Below are positions 11,996-23,083 of a stretch of DNA of 64,000 nt, piece by piece; position 1 is the stretch's first letter, and the number at the start of each line of letters is the position of its first letter. The stretch lies in the NCBI GenBank assembly GCA_900155495.1, contig FTLJ01000574.1, positions 1-64,000 on the forward strand, read 5' to 3'. The notes below the pieces were generated by a model, which did not search any database, had not been told where the DNA came from, and saw nothing but the letters and a program-made list of their open reading frames with translations. Made by a program: the position numbers and the translations under genes. The DNA comes from Porogramme epimiltina (taxonomy: Eukaryota; Basidiomycota; Agaricomycetes; Polyporales; Polyporaceae).

Positions 11996-13553
11996 CTACT
12001 GTTTCGTCCTCATGAGTGCCAGTGATAGTAAGGCATCGGCAACGTCCGAATCAATTTGCGCCTGTTCCTCAGGTGTCAGAGCGTACGAACGATTTCTATG
12101 TGCATTGTAAATAGACGGAGGTCAAATTCATGAAAACGAGCTTACAGAAACTCATGTTCTAGAGAAACGTTAATGTTAGGCTTGTCTGAGATTTTGGAGA
12201 GCTTCGTCCGCAGTGCTTCCTCGACGGCCGACTGAGATAGTTCGGTACGAATGCGGTCCGACTCATCATAGAATTCAAATGGCCACTTCATGACTAATTC
12301 CAGGTTCAACGTAAGGAGGCCTTTCAAGGAACTGTTGAGGATCGGTTTGAGGTCCTCTGCGTTCCTGAGGACAAACCCGCATTCACTCTCCAAGTCGGCG
12401 ATGTCGTTAGATTCCGGGATGGACCAAAAAAAGACGATGGATAGGTCCTTGAGGTTCGAGTGGGGCAATGCGATTGAGAGGAAGGTTGATATGAACTCCC
12501 AAGGGTTAAACATGATTTCGCTCTCAGAGGTCACCATGAGGCATAGAGATTGAAGCCGGGTGAATGGGCGCAGGGACCCAACGAACTCTGCGTACAAATC
12601 GACGTTCAATTCAGTCCGATCGGCTCAGGATTGGATACTAGTGCAACGTACCATCACCCGGAAGCTCCTCACTGTCTGGCCAAAAGTTCGTGACAAGTCG
12701 AGTGACGGACGGGCCAGCAATCTCCCAAAGTTCAGAACCGTTTGTAAGAGTGGTGGACTGTATGTTGAGGTCCACAAGGGAGATCCCTAGGGAGGTAATT
12801 GGGAGCCATTCGAGCATCTCTGCCTCCAAGGAAGGGTCCAGGTAACCAAGTTCAAACTGACGGACTGTTTTCAGAAACTGGGACTTTCGCGTACCCCGAA
12901 GTGGTCGAATGCCGCGTGAATCTGGCCACGATACATCGTCCATGATGAGGTCCGTTAACGAGGGCAGTGTCGTGATGGCACAGCGCATTGTGCCAGATGA
13001 TGGAAACCGGACATCCGCGAGCGACAGGGTCCGAACGGAAGCGAACGCGCTGAGGTGGACGAACATTCGAGGTGGCATGGAGCACTCTCTGGTGTCCCAG
13101 TCCTGATCGCGAAGGTCGAGCTCTTCCAAGTTGGGGAATCTACCCCCGAGTTGGTGCATAAAGACCTTTGAGACGTCGTGCATATGATCATCAGCTGGTG
13201 CACTGTGGCGCGAGAACTCCAAGGTGATTTGGCGGATAGATGGAAGCCAGCGGGATAAAGTTGGGGATTGAACGACGTTGTGAACGAATTGCTTGTATTG
13301 TCGATCGGACTCGATCCAGACATGCATGAGGAGGTGGTGTCGGCTGGCAGGTAGCCAGTCATGGCAGACAAGGGAGCAATTGCACAGTGGCTTGTAACCA
13401 TCGATGTACCCGGTGTGAAGGAAAGAAATGATGATGTCAGTGATTTCCTTGGGGAAGTATTGTGGGACTGTCTAAGACATGGTTGGCACTCATGTTAGGT
13501 ATGATCTAGTCTCATGAATACACACTTTAGTTGAGGGATCCACGCTGCCCATC
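11996..13553 (-). CDS. F-box protein, tandem copy 3
   Basis: Exons 13553-13527, 13471-12652, 12587-12146 and 12095-11996 encode 462 residues. The 27-nt exon reads MGSVDPSTK; exon 2 starts TVPQYFPKEITDIIISFL with the F-box extending to about residue 55. An in-frame stop lies just before exon 2, so the spliced micro-exon is needed for a start upstream of the F-box. Intron 2 joins GAT-G to AG-TTC, changing one residue relative to the other copies. Exon 4 is the longest of the five (PEEQAQIDSDVADALL...TKQ), aligned with but diverged from the EAAEDSTVRAV tail. The reading frame is open throughout. Confidence 0.84.
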
Positions 13554-14054
13554 GTTGAGTATGAGGACCTGTTGCGGGGACCAGTATTCTCCTCCCGAAT
13601 CTGTAGATGCCCCATCAGTGAGCAGTACTGCAGTCGAGTGCATAGTCGAATGTGGCAAAAGCCACCTACTGTTGGATACTGGGTGGATGAGGGGCGAGTG
13701 GGATAGTTGGGGAGGTGAACGTTTGACTTCGATTTTTGATTGGGACCGACTGAGACGCGACTGGTGTGGACCGTGGGGCCTCCGGATTAGCCAATGGACG
13801 CCTGCACTAGAGAGATTATAGGCCACGCCCACTACCCAGGACGTAAACGACGGAACCCAAAAGAAAATGGAAGGGGTAAAGGCTTGAGGAGAATGGAAGA
13901 GGGGAGGTCGCCTTCAAGGCGCGCAGACTCCAACGAGTACTGAGCAGCCCCACGGGCATATTAGGTTCACTAGGACGCCGAGTATTTCTCACCGCAAGGT
14001 CACGCGCAGGCTTACGCGAGCATATCCATACAGAGGATCCCATTCCTTGACTAC
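13554..14054. other. Divergent spacer, left part, upstream of F-box gene 3
   Basis: No gene is seen. Sister of the upstream regions of the other F-box copies; carries the conserved element at 13957-13980. The spacer is split by the MITE at 14058-14908. Confidence 0.5.
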
Positions 14055-14911
14055 TAAGGCCCCGTTCGGCAACGGGATGGGATTGGGATGGGACTGGGGT
14101 GGGTTGGACAAGCGGGTCCCGTGATCAACCTGAGACAATCCCAGTTGTGATGTTCCTAGCCCGGTTTGTCACAGAGCTGGGCCGAACGTCACGCGTAGGC
14201 GTACCGCGTGCTTCGCTCCCGCTCTAACTTGTATGGCTCTACTAGTCTTACATGATTCTTTATATTCATAACAAATATCGCATTCAAAACTCACCTCTAC
14301 GTCCATGATTTTGTTACACTCGCGCCGACGCGCGCCAGCCGGGGGACTAGGGCGCGAGCCTAGCTAGCATTCTAGGCCCGGTAGTACTAGGCGCCTACAT
14401 AGCGTACACTTCGCGCCTTGAGGCTTGCTATGCGCACACAATTGGACTCAAATTTTGTGATAAGTGTGTCTACTATGCAAAGAATTGCTCAGAACACTAC
14501 AGGTAGCTTTAATTTAGGTTTTCAAGGGTTTCTAAGGAGCACACTAGACTCTACCGGGTACCCTCGCATGCGCAGTAGGCAAGCTTCAGCTTGTTGAAGA
14601 CCAAAACAAGCCCCTGCATCCACCCGATGAATGATTGATATTGGATATTATACTTTGCGCACAATAAACTCCTAGTTATATGCTTACGAGCTCACATCGT
14701 GCGAACGAGCATGAGAGAACGTCGACAATGTGACGAGTAATGTCACATCGCAAGCCCACTCTGAGTCCCATCAGTGGGCTTCGGGAGACGCCGTGGGTTT
14801 GAGGTCGAGGCCCTTGCCCACGGCCTGTCTCTCGGGATCAGCGCCTAAGCGTTTTTTGGCGGGCTAACCCTGTCCCACCCCAATCCCATCCCGTTGCCGA
14901 ACGGGGCCTAA
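14055..14911. mobile_element. Non-autonomous PIF/Harbinger-like element (MITE), 851 bp
   Basis: The element spans 14058-14908 and is flanked by TAA at 14055-14057 and 14909-14911. The ends are inverted repeats starting GGCCCCGTTCGGCAACGGGA; the first 30 bases match exactly and the match continues to about 40 with two changes. No transposase-like reading frame is present. Sister units show the unfilled site: near 22061 the sequence reads GACTACTAACGAAC, against GACTACTAA-element-TAACGAC here. A 3-bp TAA duplication and GG-starting ends fit the PIF/Harbinger (ISL2EU-related) group; assignment is by these features only. Confidence 0.85.
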
Positions 14912-15654
14912 CGACATATACATGGGATAGGGAACGGGGAACGAGGGTACGATGCGGGTATGTATGAGAAAGAAGACTTGTTAAAGACATACGCAATTGC
15001 GGGGGTGGCGACGCGTCGATGGAAATGCATATCCTATCCCCGAGAGTTGCAGTAGACAGGGGGAGGGCGCGAAATGACGCCGAGCCAGACATGGCAGCCA
15101 GACGAGACATCTGACGAGCCTCGGGCGGAAGCAGACGGGATTTGCTTAGGAGGGCGCCGTGGATGGATGGTGCCGCCCCAGCCCACCAAAGAGTGGACAC
15201 TGGAGTCAGCGTGCCAGCGCCTGCCAGAGCCTTGGGCGCTGTCGTCGAAGGCCTTCTTCTTGTGGACCAGGGCGATCATCGAGGGCCCGGGGCGGCGTAG
15301 GCGAGGACGGGTGCTCCCAGATCCCAACGTTATCTCAGCCGTCAGCGGCAGGGCCCGTTGAATCGCGAGCGATGGCGCCATCACTTCGAAGCTTTCGCAC
15401 GGCCCCGCACCGACACGCCGACGGCCCTTGCTGCGTGCAGCTATGCAGCCTCGCCGGTCGGACGTCCTGTCCCCGTTCGCGCCCTTCCTTTCCTCTCCCC
15501 TCCCCTTCTCCTGCCAGACAGCTTGCCTGCGCCGCGGCCCCCTCCCCCTCGTGCCCGTTCCCTCTTCTGCCATTCCTAGCTGTACTCCGCGTCTATCGTC
15601 GCTACCTCTGAATTTGCCCCCTGCGCCTCGCAAACCCACGCACACATGGCTTCC
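14912..15654. other. Divergent spacer, right part, phosphorylase leader IV
   Basis: No gene is seen. GC-rich sequence shared with 4090-4830, including GACGCGTCGATGGA near 15010, GAGTGGACACTGG near 15190 and CTTTCGCACGGCCC near 15395. Confidence 0.5.
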
Positions 15655-17030
15655 GCTATCGCCCCGAGCACCATTCATTGAATGACAACGCCCGCCCGCG
15701 CGTCTCCACACTCACCAGTCAGTGCACTTTGCCGTATGCTGCTTAGGGGGAGCGCGCGATGTCTGACGCCCCTCTGTCGTTTGTTGCGCGTAGGGTACAG
15801 CACCGAGACCGACGCGCATGGACGATGAGAACGCCTAGGAGCCTAGGAGGGCGTTACCTCCGTGACCTCTGGTGAGTGCACCTCCTTACTTTGAGTTACC
15901 GCGTGCAGCGCTGCGGCGTGGGCGGGCGAGCGCGCGCGCACTGGCTTCGAGGAGTTGGCGCGTCGCGGCAGACGACATCATGGGCAGCCCGCCGTCGCGC
16001 ACGGCTGTGGTGACGCGTTCGAGAGGACGCGATCCGCGTACGTGAGCCTCGTGTCCTTCTAGATTCTGCACCCCACTCTTAGGAGCCCGGGCTCTCCGCC
16101 GCTGCGCTACCCGTACCCCCCTCTGCGTCCTGTGCGCGGTCCTGTGCTGCTCGCGTTAACTCCTTGTTCCTTTCTTTCGCGCACCGCGCGCCCGCCAGAT
16201 ATGTCTTTGATCACCAAGTCCGTGGCGCATCGCGTCCACATCTCGTTCGCCCGCTAGGCGTACAAGTTTGACAATCTCGGCGCGTACAACGCCGCCGCGC
16301 TCTCTGTGCCCGGCAGCCTCCTCGTGCGTCACCAGCCCCCACACTCTTCATCTCCGCTCGCGCGCAGACGCCCCTTCGCCCCCGCACCGCCCCGCGGACA
16401 GATACACTGGAACCAGATACAGCTGCATCGCCCGCGCAACACTCCGAAGCGCGCGCACTACCCCTCCCTCGAGTTCCTCAGCCCCTCATCCGCCGCACGG
16501 CGGACAATGCGCTCCTCAACTTCGCCCTTCAGCTTCAGTATGGGGACGCGACGGGCAAGCTCGGCCTTTGCGCTCGAGGGCCTCCTCGAGGAGGAGCGCA
16601 GTGTGGTGCTCCATCACGGCGGCCTGGGCTGCATCGCGGCGTGAGGCTACGAGCTGTGCTACAAGTACGGTGTGCCGCTTCGTGCTTCGATCTCGTGCGG
16701 CGGGGGACCCCGACGCTGACGCGCGCGCAGACATCTTCCGGCACCTCATCGCCCCGGACGGCTCCCAGATCGACGCCCCGGACCCGCTGATCCAGCACGA
16801 AATCCCACGGAAGCTCCCCCACCCCGACGCCGCAGACCAGGTCCACTACTACGGCCACTTGGAGAGGGTCCTGGGCGGATGGGCGCTAAGTCAGGGTGGA
16901 CACGAGGTGCTCGCGATGGCGCACGGCATGATAATCCCGGGGGGTGCGATGAAGAACATGAACCACCTCGGGTTGTTGGGTAGCAAGCCGAAGCGCGGGT
17001 TCGAATTTTAGGAATCCCACGGTGTGTGCA
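15655..17030 (+). pseudogene. Glycogen phosphorylase fragment, copy IV
   Basis: The same exon order as copies II-a and III is visible: an N-terminal exon ending SLGGRYLRDLW before GTGAGTGCAC, SVAHRVHISFAR, a NAAALSVPGSLLV block, an intron, a block near 16400-16450 (IHWNQIQLHRPRNTPKRAHY in the best frame), SLEFLSPSS, a frame-shifted middle with HHGGLG, the YKYG-GTGTGCC...GCGCAG intron, IFRHLIAPDGSQIDAPDP, YYGHLERVLGGWAL, QGGHEVLAMAHGM and KNMNHLGLLGSKPKRGFEF. It ends at the common point. Stops and frame shifts before and within the middle block make it non-functional. Confidence 0.83.
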
Positions 17031-17318
17031 CTGCTAAGGATGTGCGGCGCGGGGGGGTGTTGACGCGGTTGACTTGTAGTGATTGTACGCGGCGGTGAGG
17101 GAATAACAGAGGCCGAGTGAGTTCACCGGCGGAGCCTCGCTTGTCCGCCTTCAGGCAAAATATGCCGTCAAGCTCGCTGTGTATAGCATATTGTAGTGTT
17201 GCTTTCATTATACATCGGCTCGGAGAGCTTGGATAATAAGCAGTGCTACACTAACGTCCATAAAACTGGCTTCCCCCACAATGACGACGGTACGTGACGC
17301 AGCTTATGCGTGCAACGA

Positions 17319-18861
17319 TCATGCATGTGATGGCGAGACGGCGCGGACGGTTGAATCTTCCGCTGCTTCAGAGGGAGGAGGAATGGGAAGAGGACTGTGT
17401 ACAGCGTAAATAGACTGAGAGGTCAAATTGAAAGAACGAGCTCACAGAAAATAGTGCTCTACAGAAATGGTAACCCTGGCTTTCTCGGAAATTTTGGGTA
17501 GCTTCTTTCGCGCCGCTTCCTCGACTGCTGACTGAGAGAGTTGGGTACGAATGCGGTCGGACTTGTCAGAGAATTCTGATGGCCAATATATGCATGATTT
17601 CAGTTCCAACGTAAGGAGGCCTTTCAAGGAGTTGTTGAAGATCGTTTCGAGGGCCTCTGCGTTCCTGAGCATAAACCCGCATTCATTCGCTAAGTCGACG
17701 ATGTCCTTAAATGGCGGGATGACCCAGATAAGGTAGATAGATAGGTCCTCGAGGTTCGTGTGTGGTGACGCGATTGAAAGGAAGGTGAATATGAACATCC
17801 AAGGGTTCATCATTTCGCTCTTATGGTATATTTCGAGGCGTAGAGAATGAAGCCGGGAGAAATGGCGGAGGGACCCAGCAAACTCTACTAACAAATCGTC
17901 GTTCAACTCAGTTTTATCGGCTCAGAATTGCATACAAGTGGAACGTACTAATGCCCCGGAAACCCCCTCTGTCTGCCAAAAAGCTTGTGACAAGTCGAGT
18001 GACGGACGTGCCAGCAGAGTCCCAGAGTTCAAAACCCTTTATAAGAGTAGTGGACTGTATGTTGAGGTCCACAAGGGAGGTTCCTAGGGAGGTAACTGAG
18101 AGCCATTCGAGTAATTCTTCCTCCAAGAGAGAATCCAGCCCGCCAAGTCTAAACCGACGGACTCTTCCCAGAAATTTTGACTTTCGCGTACCCCGAAGTG
18201 GTGGAATGTTTCCCGAAACTGGCCACGTTACATTGTAGATCCCGAGGTCGGTCAAAGAAGGTAATGCGGTGATGGTGCAGCGCATTGTACCGGATGACGG
18301 AAACCGGACATTCCAGAGGGAGAGTGTCCGAACGGAAGCGAAGGTGCTGAGGACGACGAACATTCGAGGTGGGATGGAGCACTCTCTTGTTTCCCAGTTC
18401 TGATTGTGAAGGTCTATCTTTTCCAAGTTGGGGAATCTACCCCCGAGTTGGTGCATAAAGAGCCTTGAGGCGACGTGCATACCCCTGCCATCATCTGATG
18501 TCTCGTCGGAGGTTGAGTCCCAAAAGGCGATTTGACGAGTCGATGGAAGCCAGGCGGACACAGTTGGGGATCGAACGACGTTGGAGACGAATAGGTCGTA
18601 TTGTCGATCGGACTCTAGCCACACACCCATGAGGAGATAGTGACGGCTGGCAGGTAGCCAGTCGCGGCAGACAAGGGCGCAATTGCAGAGCGCCTTATAC
18701 CCCCGGCAATTCCCAGTGTAGAGGAAAGAGATGAAGATGTCAGTGATTTCCTGAGGGAGATGTTGTGGGACTGTCTGAGGGATGGTCGGCCTTATAGTGG
18801 ACATAATTTGATGTCATTGGGTGAATACACATACCTTAATTAATACATCGACCTCATCCAT
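17319..18861 (-). CDS. F-box protein, tandem copy 4
   Basis: Exons 18861-18835, 18774-17949, 17884-17446 and 17394-17319 encode 455 residues. The micro-exon reads MDEVDVLIK and exon 2 opens TVPQHLPQEITDIFISFL with NCALVCRDWLPASRHYL (F-box, residues about 10-55). The intron-3 donor GTGAGC contains an in-frame TGA, so intron retention would end the protein at HYFL; splicing adds PLPIPPPSEAAEDSTVRAVSPSHA. The match of this tail to copies 1 and 2, across an intron of unrelated length and sequence, is good evidence that the exon is real. No lesions seen. Confidence 0.85.
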
Positions 18862-20072
18862 CGTTCAACAAAGAAATATGTTGTAGGCACTAATGTTCTC
18901 CTCTCAGGTCTGTAATGACCCATCAATGAGCACTGCAGCTTATTGCATAGTAGAATGCGGGCGACATTACCTATTCTTGGATATTGGATGAGCGAGGAAC
19001 AGATGGGCTGTATACTAATAGAACTTCCAGACTAGCCAATCGACGCGACTCCTCTCAAGAGACTATAAGCCGAACCTACTGGCCGAGAAATAAGCGACAG
19101 GACGCAAAAGAACGTGAAGGAGTAAGGGCTTGAGGAGGATGGGAGGGGGAAGTCGCCTTCAAGGTGGGGTAGGGCCCGGAGAGTAACGGTCCCATGGGTA
19201 TATTAGGTTCACTCGGACGCTGATCGCCAGGTCGCACGCTGGCGTGAGCATGTGTCAACAGGGCATTGCATTCTTGATCAACTATCAACGAGGGTGACAT
19301 ACATGGGAGGGGGGAGCACGGACGAGGGTGTGATGCGAGTAGGTACGTGAAGAAAGACGGCTTATTAGAGGCAATGACGGTGGTGGCGACGCGTCGATAG
19401 AGATGGATGCCCTAACCACGAGAGTTGTAGCGGACAGGGGGGGGGGCGCAAAAGGATACCGAGACAGACATAGCAGCCAAAAGAATCCATCACCCGAGTG
19501 TTCCGAAGACTTGTCAGGGCAGTCTTAAGAGACACGTATCAATTATGTCGAGCACCGTCTCCTGTCCATCATGTCGTGTTCCTCTCTCCAATCACATCTC
19601 TCTTCTCATAGGGGGCTCATTGGTCAATGTACCTCTCTCCGGGAGCACAAGCTCTCCCTCACCCTATAGGCTATGCTATCTTCGTCACTCTTGACGAGGT
19701 ACATTCATTACTTTGCAATAAGCTTAGGAACAACACCCTTAAAACACATCTTCAGGCCTCTACCATATGCTGCTGCCGCTGCAACGTTTGCATCAAAGCA
19801 CATATATACATAATACCCCGGAATCGCTACGAAGACGTCGGCAATCTTCTCGTGAAGACTATGTTTACTCAGATCCCGCCATGGCAGGGACAGTGTTCTC
19901 GCTAAAGTGTACATAGCAGCATGGAAGGGATATGCATATGGCTCGAAAACTCTTGGTTCGGAGCATGTCAGCTTGTATCAGTGAACTGAGGAGATGTCTG
20001 TAGAATTACGTTGAATGGTAGTACGGTAAACGAGAGAAATAAAAAGAGTCATACTAGATCTTCTGCAGCTTC
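18862..20072. other. Spacer upstream of F-box gene 4; unit without a phosphorylase fragment
   Basis: The first part is the usual upstream spacer with the conserved element near 19199-19222 and the GACGCGTCGAT block near 19390. From about 19500 the phosphorylase leader and fragment expected here are absent, and the sequence runs into unrelated AT-richer DNA (19.55-20.04 kb) and then the end of F-box gene 5. No gene seen; an open stretch at 19627-19905 has no recognisable features. Confidence 0.5.
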
Positions 20073-21577
20073 CTAAGAAGGAGAAAGAGGGCGAGAAGGG
20101 CTACGTACACCGTAAATGTTGAGAGGTCAAATTGAAAGAACGACGTGCTCACAGAAGAACATGCTCAACATAACTTACGGTAACTTTGGTCTTCTCGGAT
20201 ATTTTGGAGAGCTTCTTCAGCACCACTTCCTCGACGGCCGGCTGAGAGAGTTGGGTGCGAATGTGGTCGGACTTTTCATAGAAGTCTGATGGCCAATACA
20301 GGGATAATTCCAGGTTCAACGCGAGAAGGTCTTTCAAGGTATCGATAATCGGTTCGAGGGCCTCTGCGTCCCTGAGGAAAAACCCGCATGCATTCGCTAA
20401 GTCGACGACGTCCTTCGATGGCCGGATGTCCCAATTAAGATGGATAGATAGGTTCTTGAGCTTCGAGTGTGGTGATGCGATTGAAAGGAAGGTTAATATG
20501 AACTCCCAAGGGTTTAACATCTCGCTGTCAGGATACACCAAAAGACGTAGAGATTGAAGCCGGGTGAAGTGGCTGAGTGATCCAACGAACTCTATGTATA
20601 GATAGTCGTTCAGTTGAGTCAGATCGACTCAATATTTCAAACTAGTGCAACGTACTGTCACCTGGAAACTCCCCTCTGTCTGGCCAAAAGCTCGTGACAA
20701 GTCGAGTGATGGAAGGGCCCGCCAACTCCCAGATTTCAGAAGCCTTTCTAAGAGCGGTGGACTGTATATCGAGGTCCACAAGGGAGGCCCCAAGGGAGGT
20801 AACTGAGAGCCATTCAACCATTTCTTCCTCCAAGGGAAAGTCCAGATGGCCAAGTCTAAACCGACGGAGTCTTCTCAGAAACTCGGACTTTCGCGTGCCC
20901 CGAAGTGGTCGATTGCTGCGTGAAACTGGCCACGTTACACCGTCCATCTCGAGGTCATTTAAGGAGGGTAGCGCGGTGATGGCGCAGCGCATCGTGCCAG
21001 ATGACGGAAACCGGACGCGCTTGAGGCTAAGGGTTCGAACGGAAGCGAACGCGCTGAGCACGATGAACATTCGAGGCGAGATGGAGCGTCCACTGATACC
21101 CCAGTCCAGATTGACAAGCTGGAGCTGTTCCAAGTTGGGGAATTTACCCCCGAGTTGGTGCATAAAGAGACTTGAGGCGACGTGCATCTTCATGTCATCG
21201 GTTGGTGTCTTGTAGCTATGGGTTAAGGGGAAAAGGACGATTCGACGGGTCGATGGAAGCCAGAAGGACACAGTTGGGGATCGAATCACGTTGGAAACGA
21301 ATAGGTTGTATTGTCGGTCAGACCGGAGCCAGACATTCACGAAGATATGGTGGCGGCTTGCTGGCAGCCAGTCGCGGCAGACCAGAGCGCAGTTACACAG
21401 CGGCCCGTAGGAATTCACGGGGTTGTCAGTGGGGAAGAGTGAAATGATGATGTCGGTAATTTCCTTGGGGATGTATGGTGGCACTGTCTGAGAGATGGTC
21501 TGCACTTGTGGTAGGCGTGATTTAGTGCCATGGAATGAACACGGACACACCTCGGTTGAGAGCTCGAGCTCGGACAT
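20073..21577 (-). CDS. F-box protein, tandem copy 5 (shortened tail)
   Basis: Exons 21577-21551, 21487-20656, 20591-20153 and 20100-20073 encode 441 residues. The micro-exon reads MSELELSTE; exon 2 opens TVPPYIPKEITDIIISLF with NCALVCRDWLPASRHHI (F-box). Exon 4 ends after PSRPLSPS at a TAG placed where copies 1 and 2 have CAG; beyond it the frame still reads EAAEDLV, so the tail was cut by one C-to-T change. The intron-3 donor GTGAGC also holds an in-frame TGA. Otherwise intact. Confidence 0.84.
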
Positions 21578-22484
21578 CGTTGAGTCAGGGGGACGGGTTG
21601 TGAGTACGAGTGTTCTAAGTCTGTAGTTGCCCCATCGGTGAGCACTGTAGTCAAATGTGTAGTATAATGCAACAGTAACTACCTATAGCTTGATGTTATG
21701 TGTGAGAGAGACCAGCAAGGTGTCTGTAGACCAGGACGTTGGAATTTTTGGAACGGGGTCCACTAAGATGGGACTGGTATCTATCATGGTCAATGGAAGG
21801 GTTAGCCGGTCGGCGGAACCTCCCTCTAGAGATTGAGAGCGACACTCACCAGTCAGAGCGGTGGTGATAGAATGGAAAGAAGAAATGGAAATGTGGGGGC
21901 TCAAGAGAATAGAAAGCAAGTCGCCTTCAAGAGGGTGGACAGACCCACAAGAACAACGATATCTATATCAAATTAGGTTCACTAGGACGCCCGGTATGTC
22001 TGATCGCCAGGTCACGCGCCGGCTGGCGTAAGCATATACCAATATGTTATTTCATCCCTCGACTACTAACGAACGTGTACATGCATATGGGGTGAAGGGA
22101 GGATAGAGAGGGGGCATAAACGCGGGTACGGTGTGGGGACGTACGAGAAAGTCGACTCAACGAAGACGATAACGAGAGCGCCGACGCTCCTACGGAGACA
22201 GGCATTCCATCCACGAGGGATGATGATGTATGGAGAAAGATGTCTATAAAGAAGGAGAGTGAGCGAGACATAGCAGCCGGCGAACGAGACGTGTGACGAG
22301 CGGGCGGGAGCGGACGCGAGGGCGCCGAGAATGGCTTGCGTCACGCCAGCCCAAAGAGTGGATTTAGCCAGCCAGCGTCCGTCGATTACACGCTCGCGTC
22401 GGGAGAGCTATTCTTGTGGGGGGAGCTTCTCGGCTTGGTTGACTTTGGGACTTTGCCTCCTTTGCGGTGCGACGCGTACGTATA
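21578..22484. other. Spacer upstream of F-box gene 5; right end of the array
   Basis: No gene is seen. It contains the conserved element near 21969-21992, the uninterrupted MITE target site near 22061-22070, and a degraded piece of phosphorylase leader at about 22300-22450. Similarity to the other units ends there. Confidence 0.5.
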
Positions 22485-23083
22485 CTATCAGTCCGCCGGT
22501 TTTTCCGAATTCAGCTTTCGGAAAATCTCCCATTTCTCCTTCCGTGGCCATGTCTGGCCCCTTGAAAAATTATGAATGCTCAATATAGCTGCTGTGGATC
22601 TATTGATCCACTTTTTATCTCTAATCGTTGAGTGGCAGAGGAGCTACCATCGAAAAAGTGTGCATACACCTTTTGATGGGCGTGATGGATCACGTGCCCA
22701 ACATCACTTCACTAGATCCCCGTTTGTGCGAGCATTCTATACGAGCGGTATGTGAGTATGTTGAAGGAAACGGATATTTACAGTGGTATGATCTCTCCCG
22801 ATAGTGTCGAGGTCGAGGTAGAGTAGGGGTACCGAGATTTTCTGAACGCGGCACCCCTCGCTTAGCAGAAACGGAAGAACTACCTTTACGTATGAGCGGG
22901 AGCGTTTCGAGAACGAAGATATTCACTGCTCCCTTGCATCCAAGCATTAAATTACGTAACTTGGCACAGCTATGGACGTATGGTGTTGCCACGCATGTAC
23001 CAAATTTTGGGGCGAAAGGAGTATATGTGCGCGCACTATGAGCTTTCGGAAAAAGAATCGGAAAAACCGGCGGACTGATAGTA
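22483..23083. mobile_element. Tc1/mariner-like MITE, 597 bp
   Basis: Inverted ends at 22485 and 23081 begin CTATCAGTCCGCCGGTTTTT and are identical for 24 bases, with weaker pairing inward (TTTCGGAAA at both ends). TA flanks both sides (22483-22484 and 23082-23083), as expected for a TA target duplication. No transposase frame is seen in the 597 bp. It lies where the tandem array ends. Superfamily assignment rests on the TA duplication and the short perfect ends, and is tentative. Confidence 0.65.

Larger units (their letters stand above)
1..22450. repeat. Tandem segmental array: F-box gene plus glycogen phosphorylase 5' fragment
   Basis: Five diverged copies of one block of roughly 3-5 kb lie in direct order. 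Each block has a four-exon F-box gene on the minus strand, a spacer with a conserved 24-bp element, a GC-rich phosphorylase-leader region, a glycogen phosphorylase 5' fragment on the plus strand, and a second conserved spacer running into the last exon of the next F-box gene. Phosphorylase remains sit at 1-1.3, 4.8-6.6, 10.0-11.3 and 15.7-17.0 kb; the block at 19.5 kb has lost its fragment, and the last block keeps only leader sequence near 22.3-22.45 kb. Introns are kept in all copies, so copying was at DNA level. Unit borders are approximate, read by eye from shared sequence. Confidence 0.85.

Noticed and set aside
1..17030. Glycogen phosphorylase as working genes
   Set aside because: Every copy has stops or frame shifts and lacks the C-terminal catalytic half.
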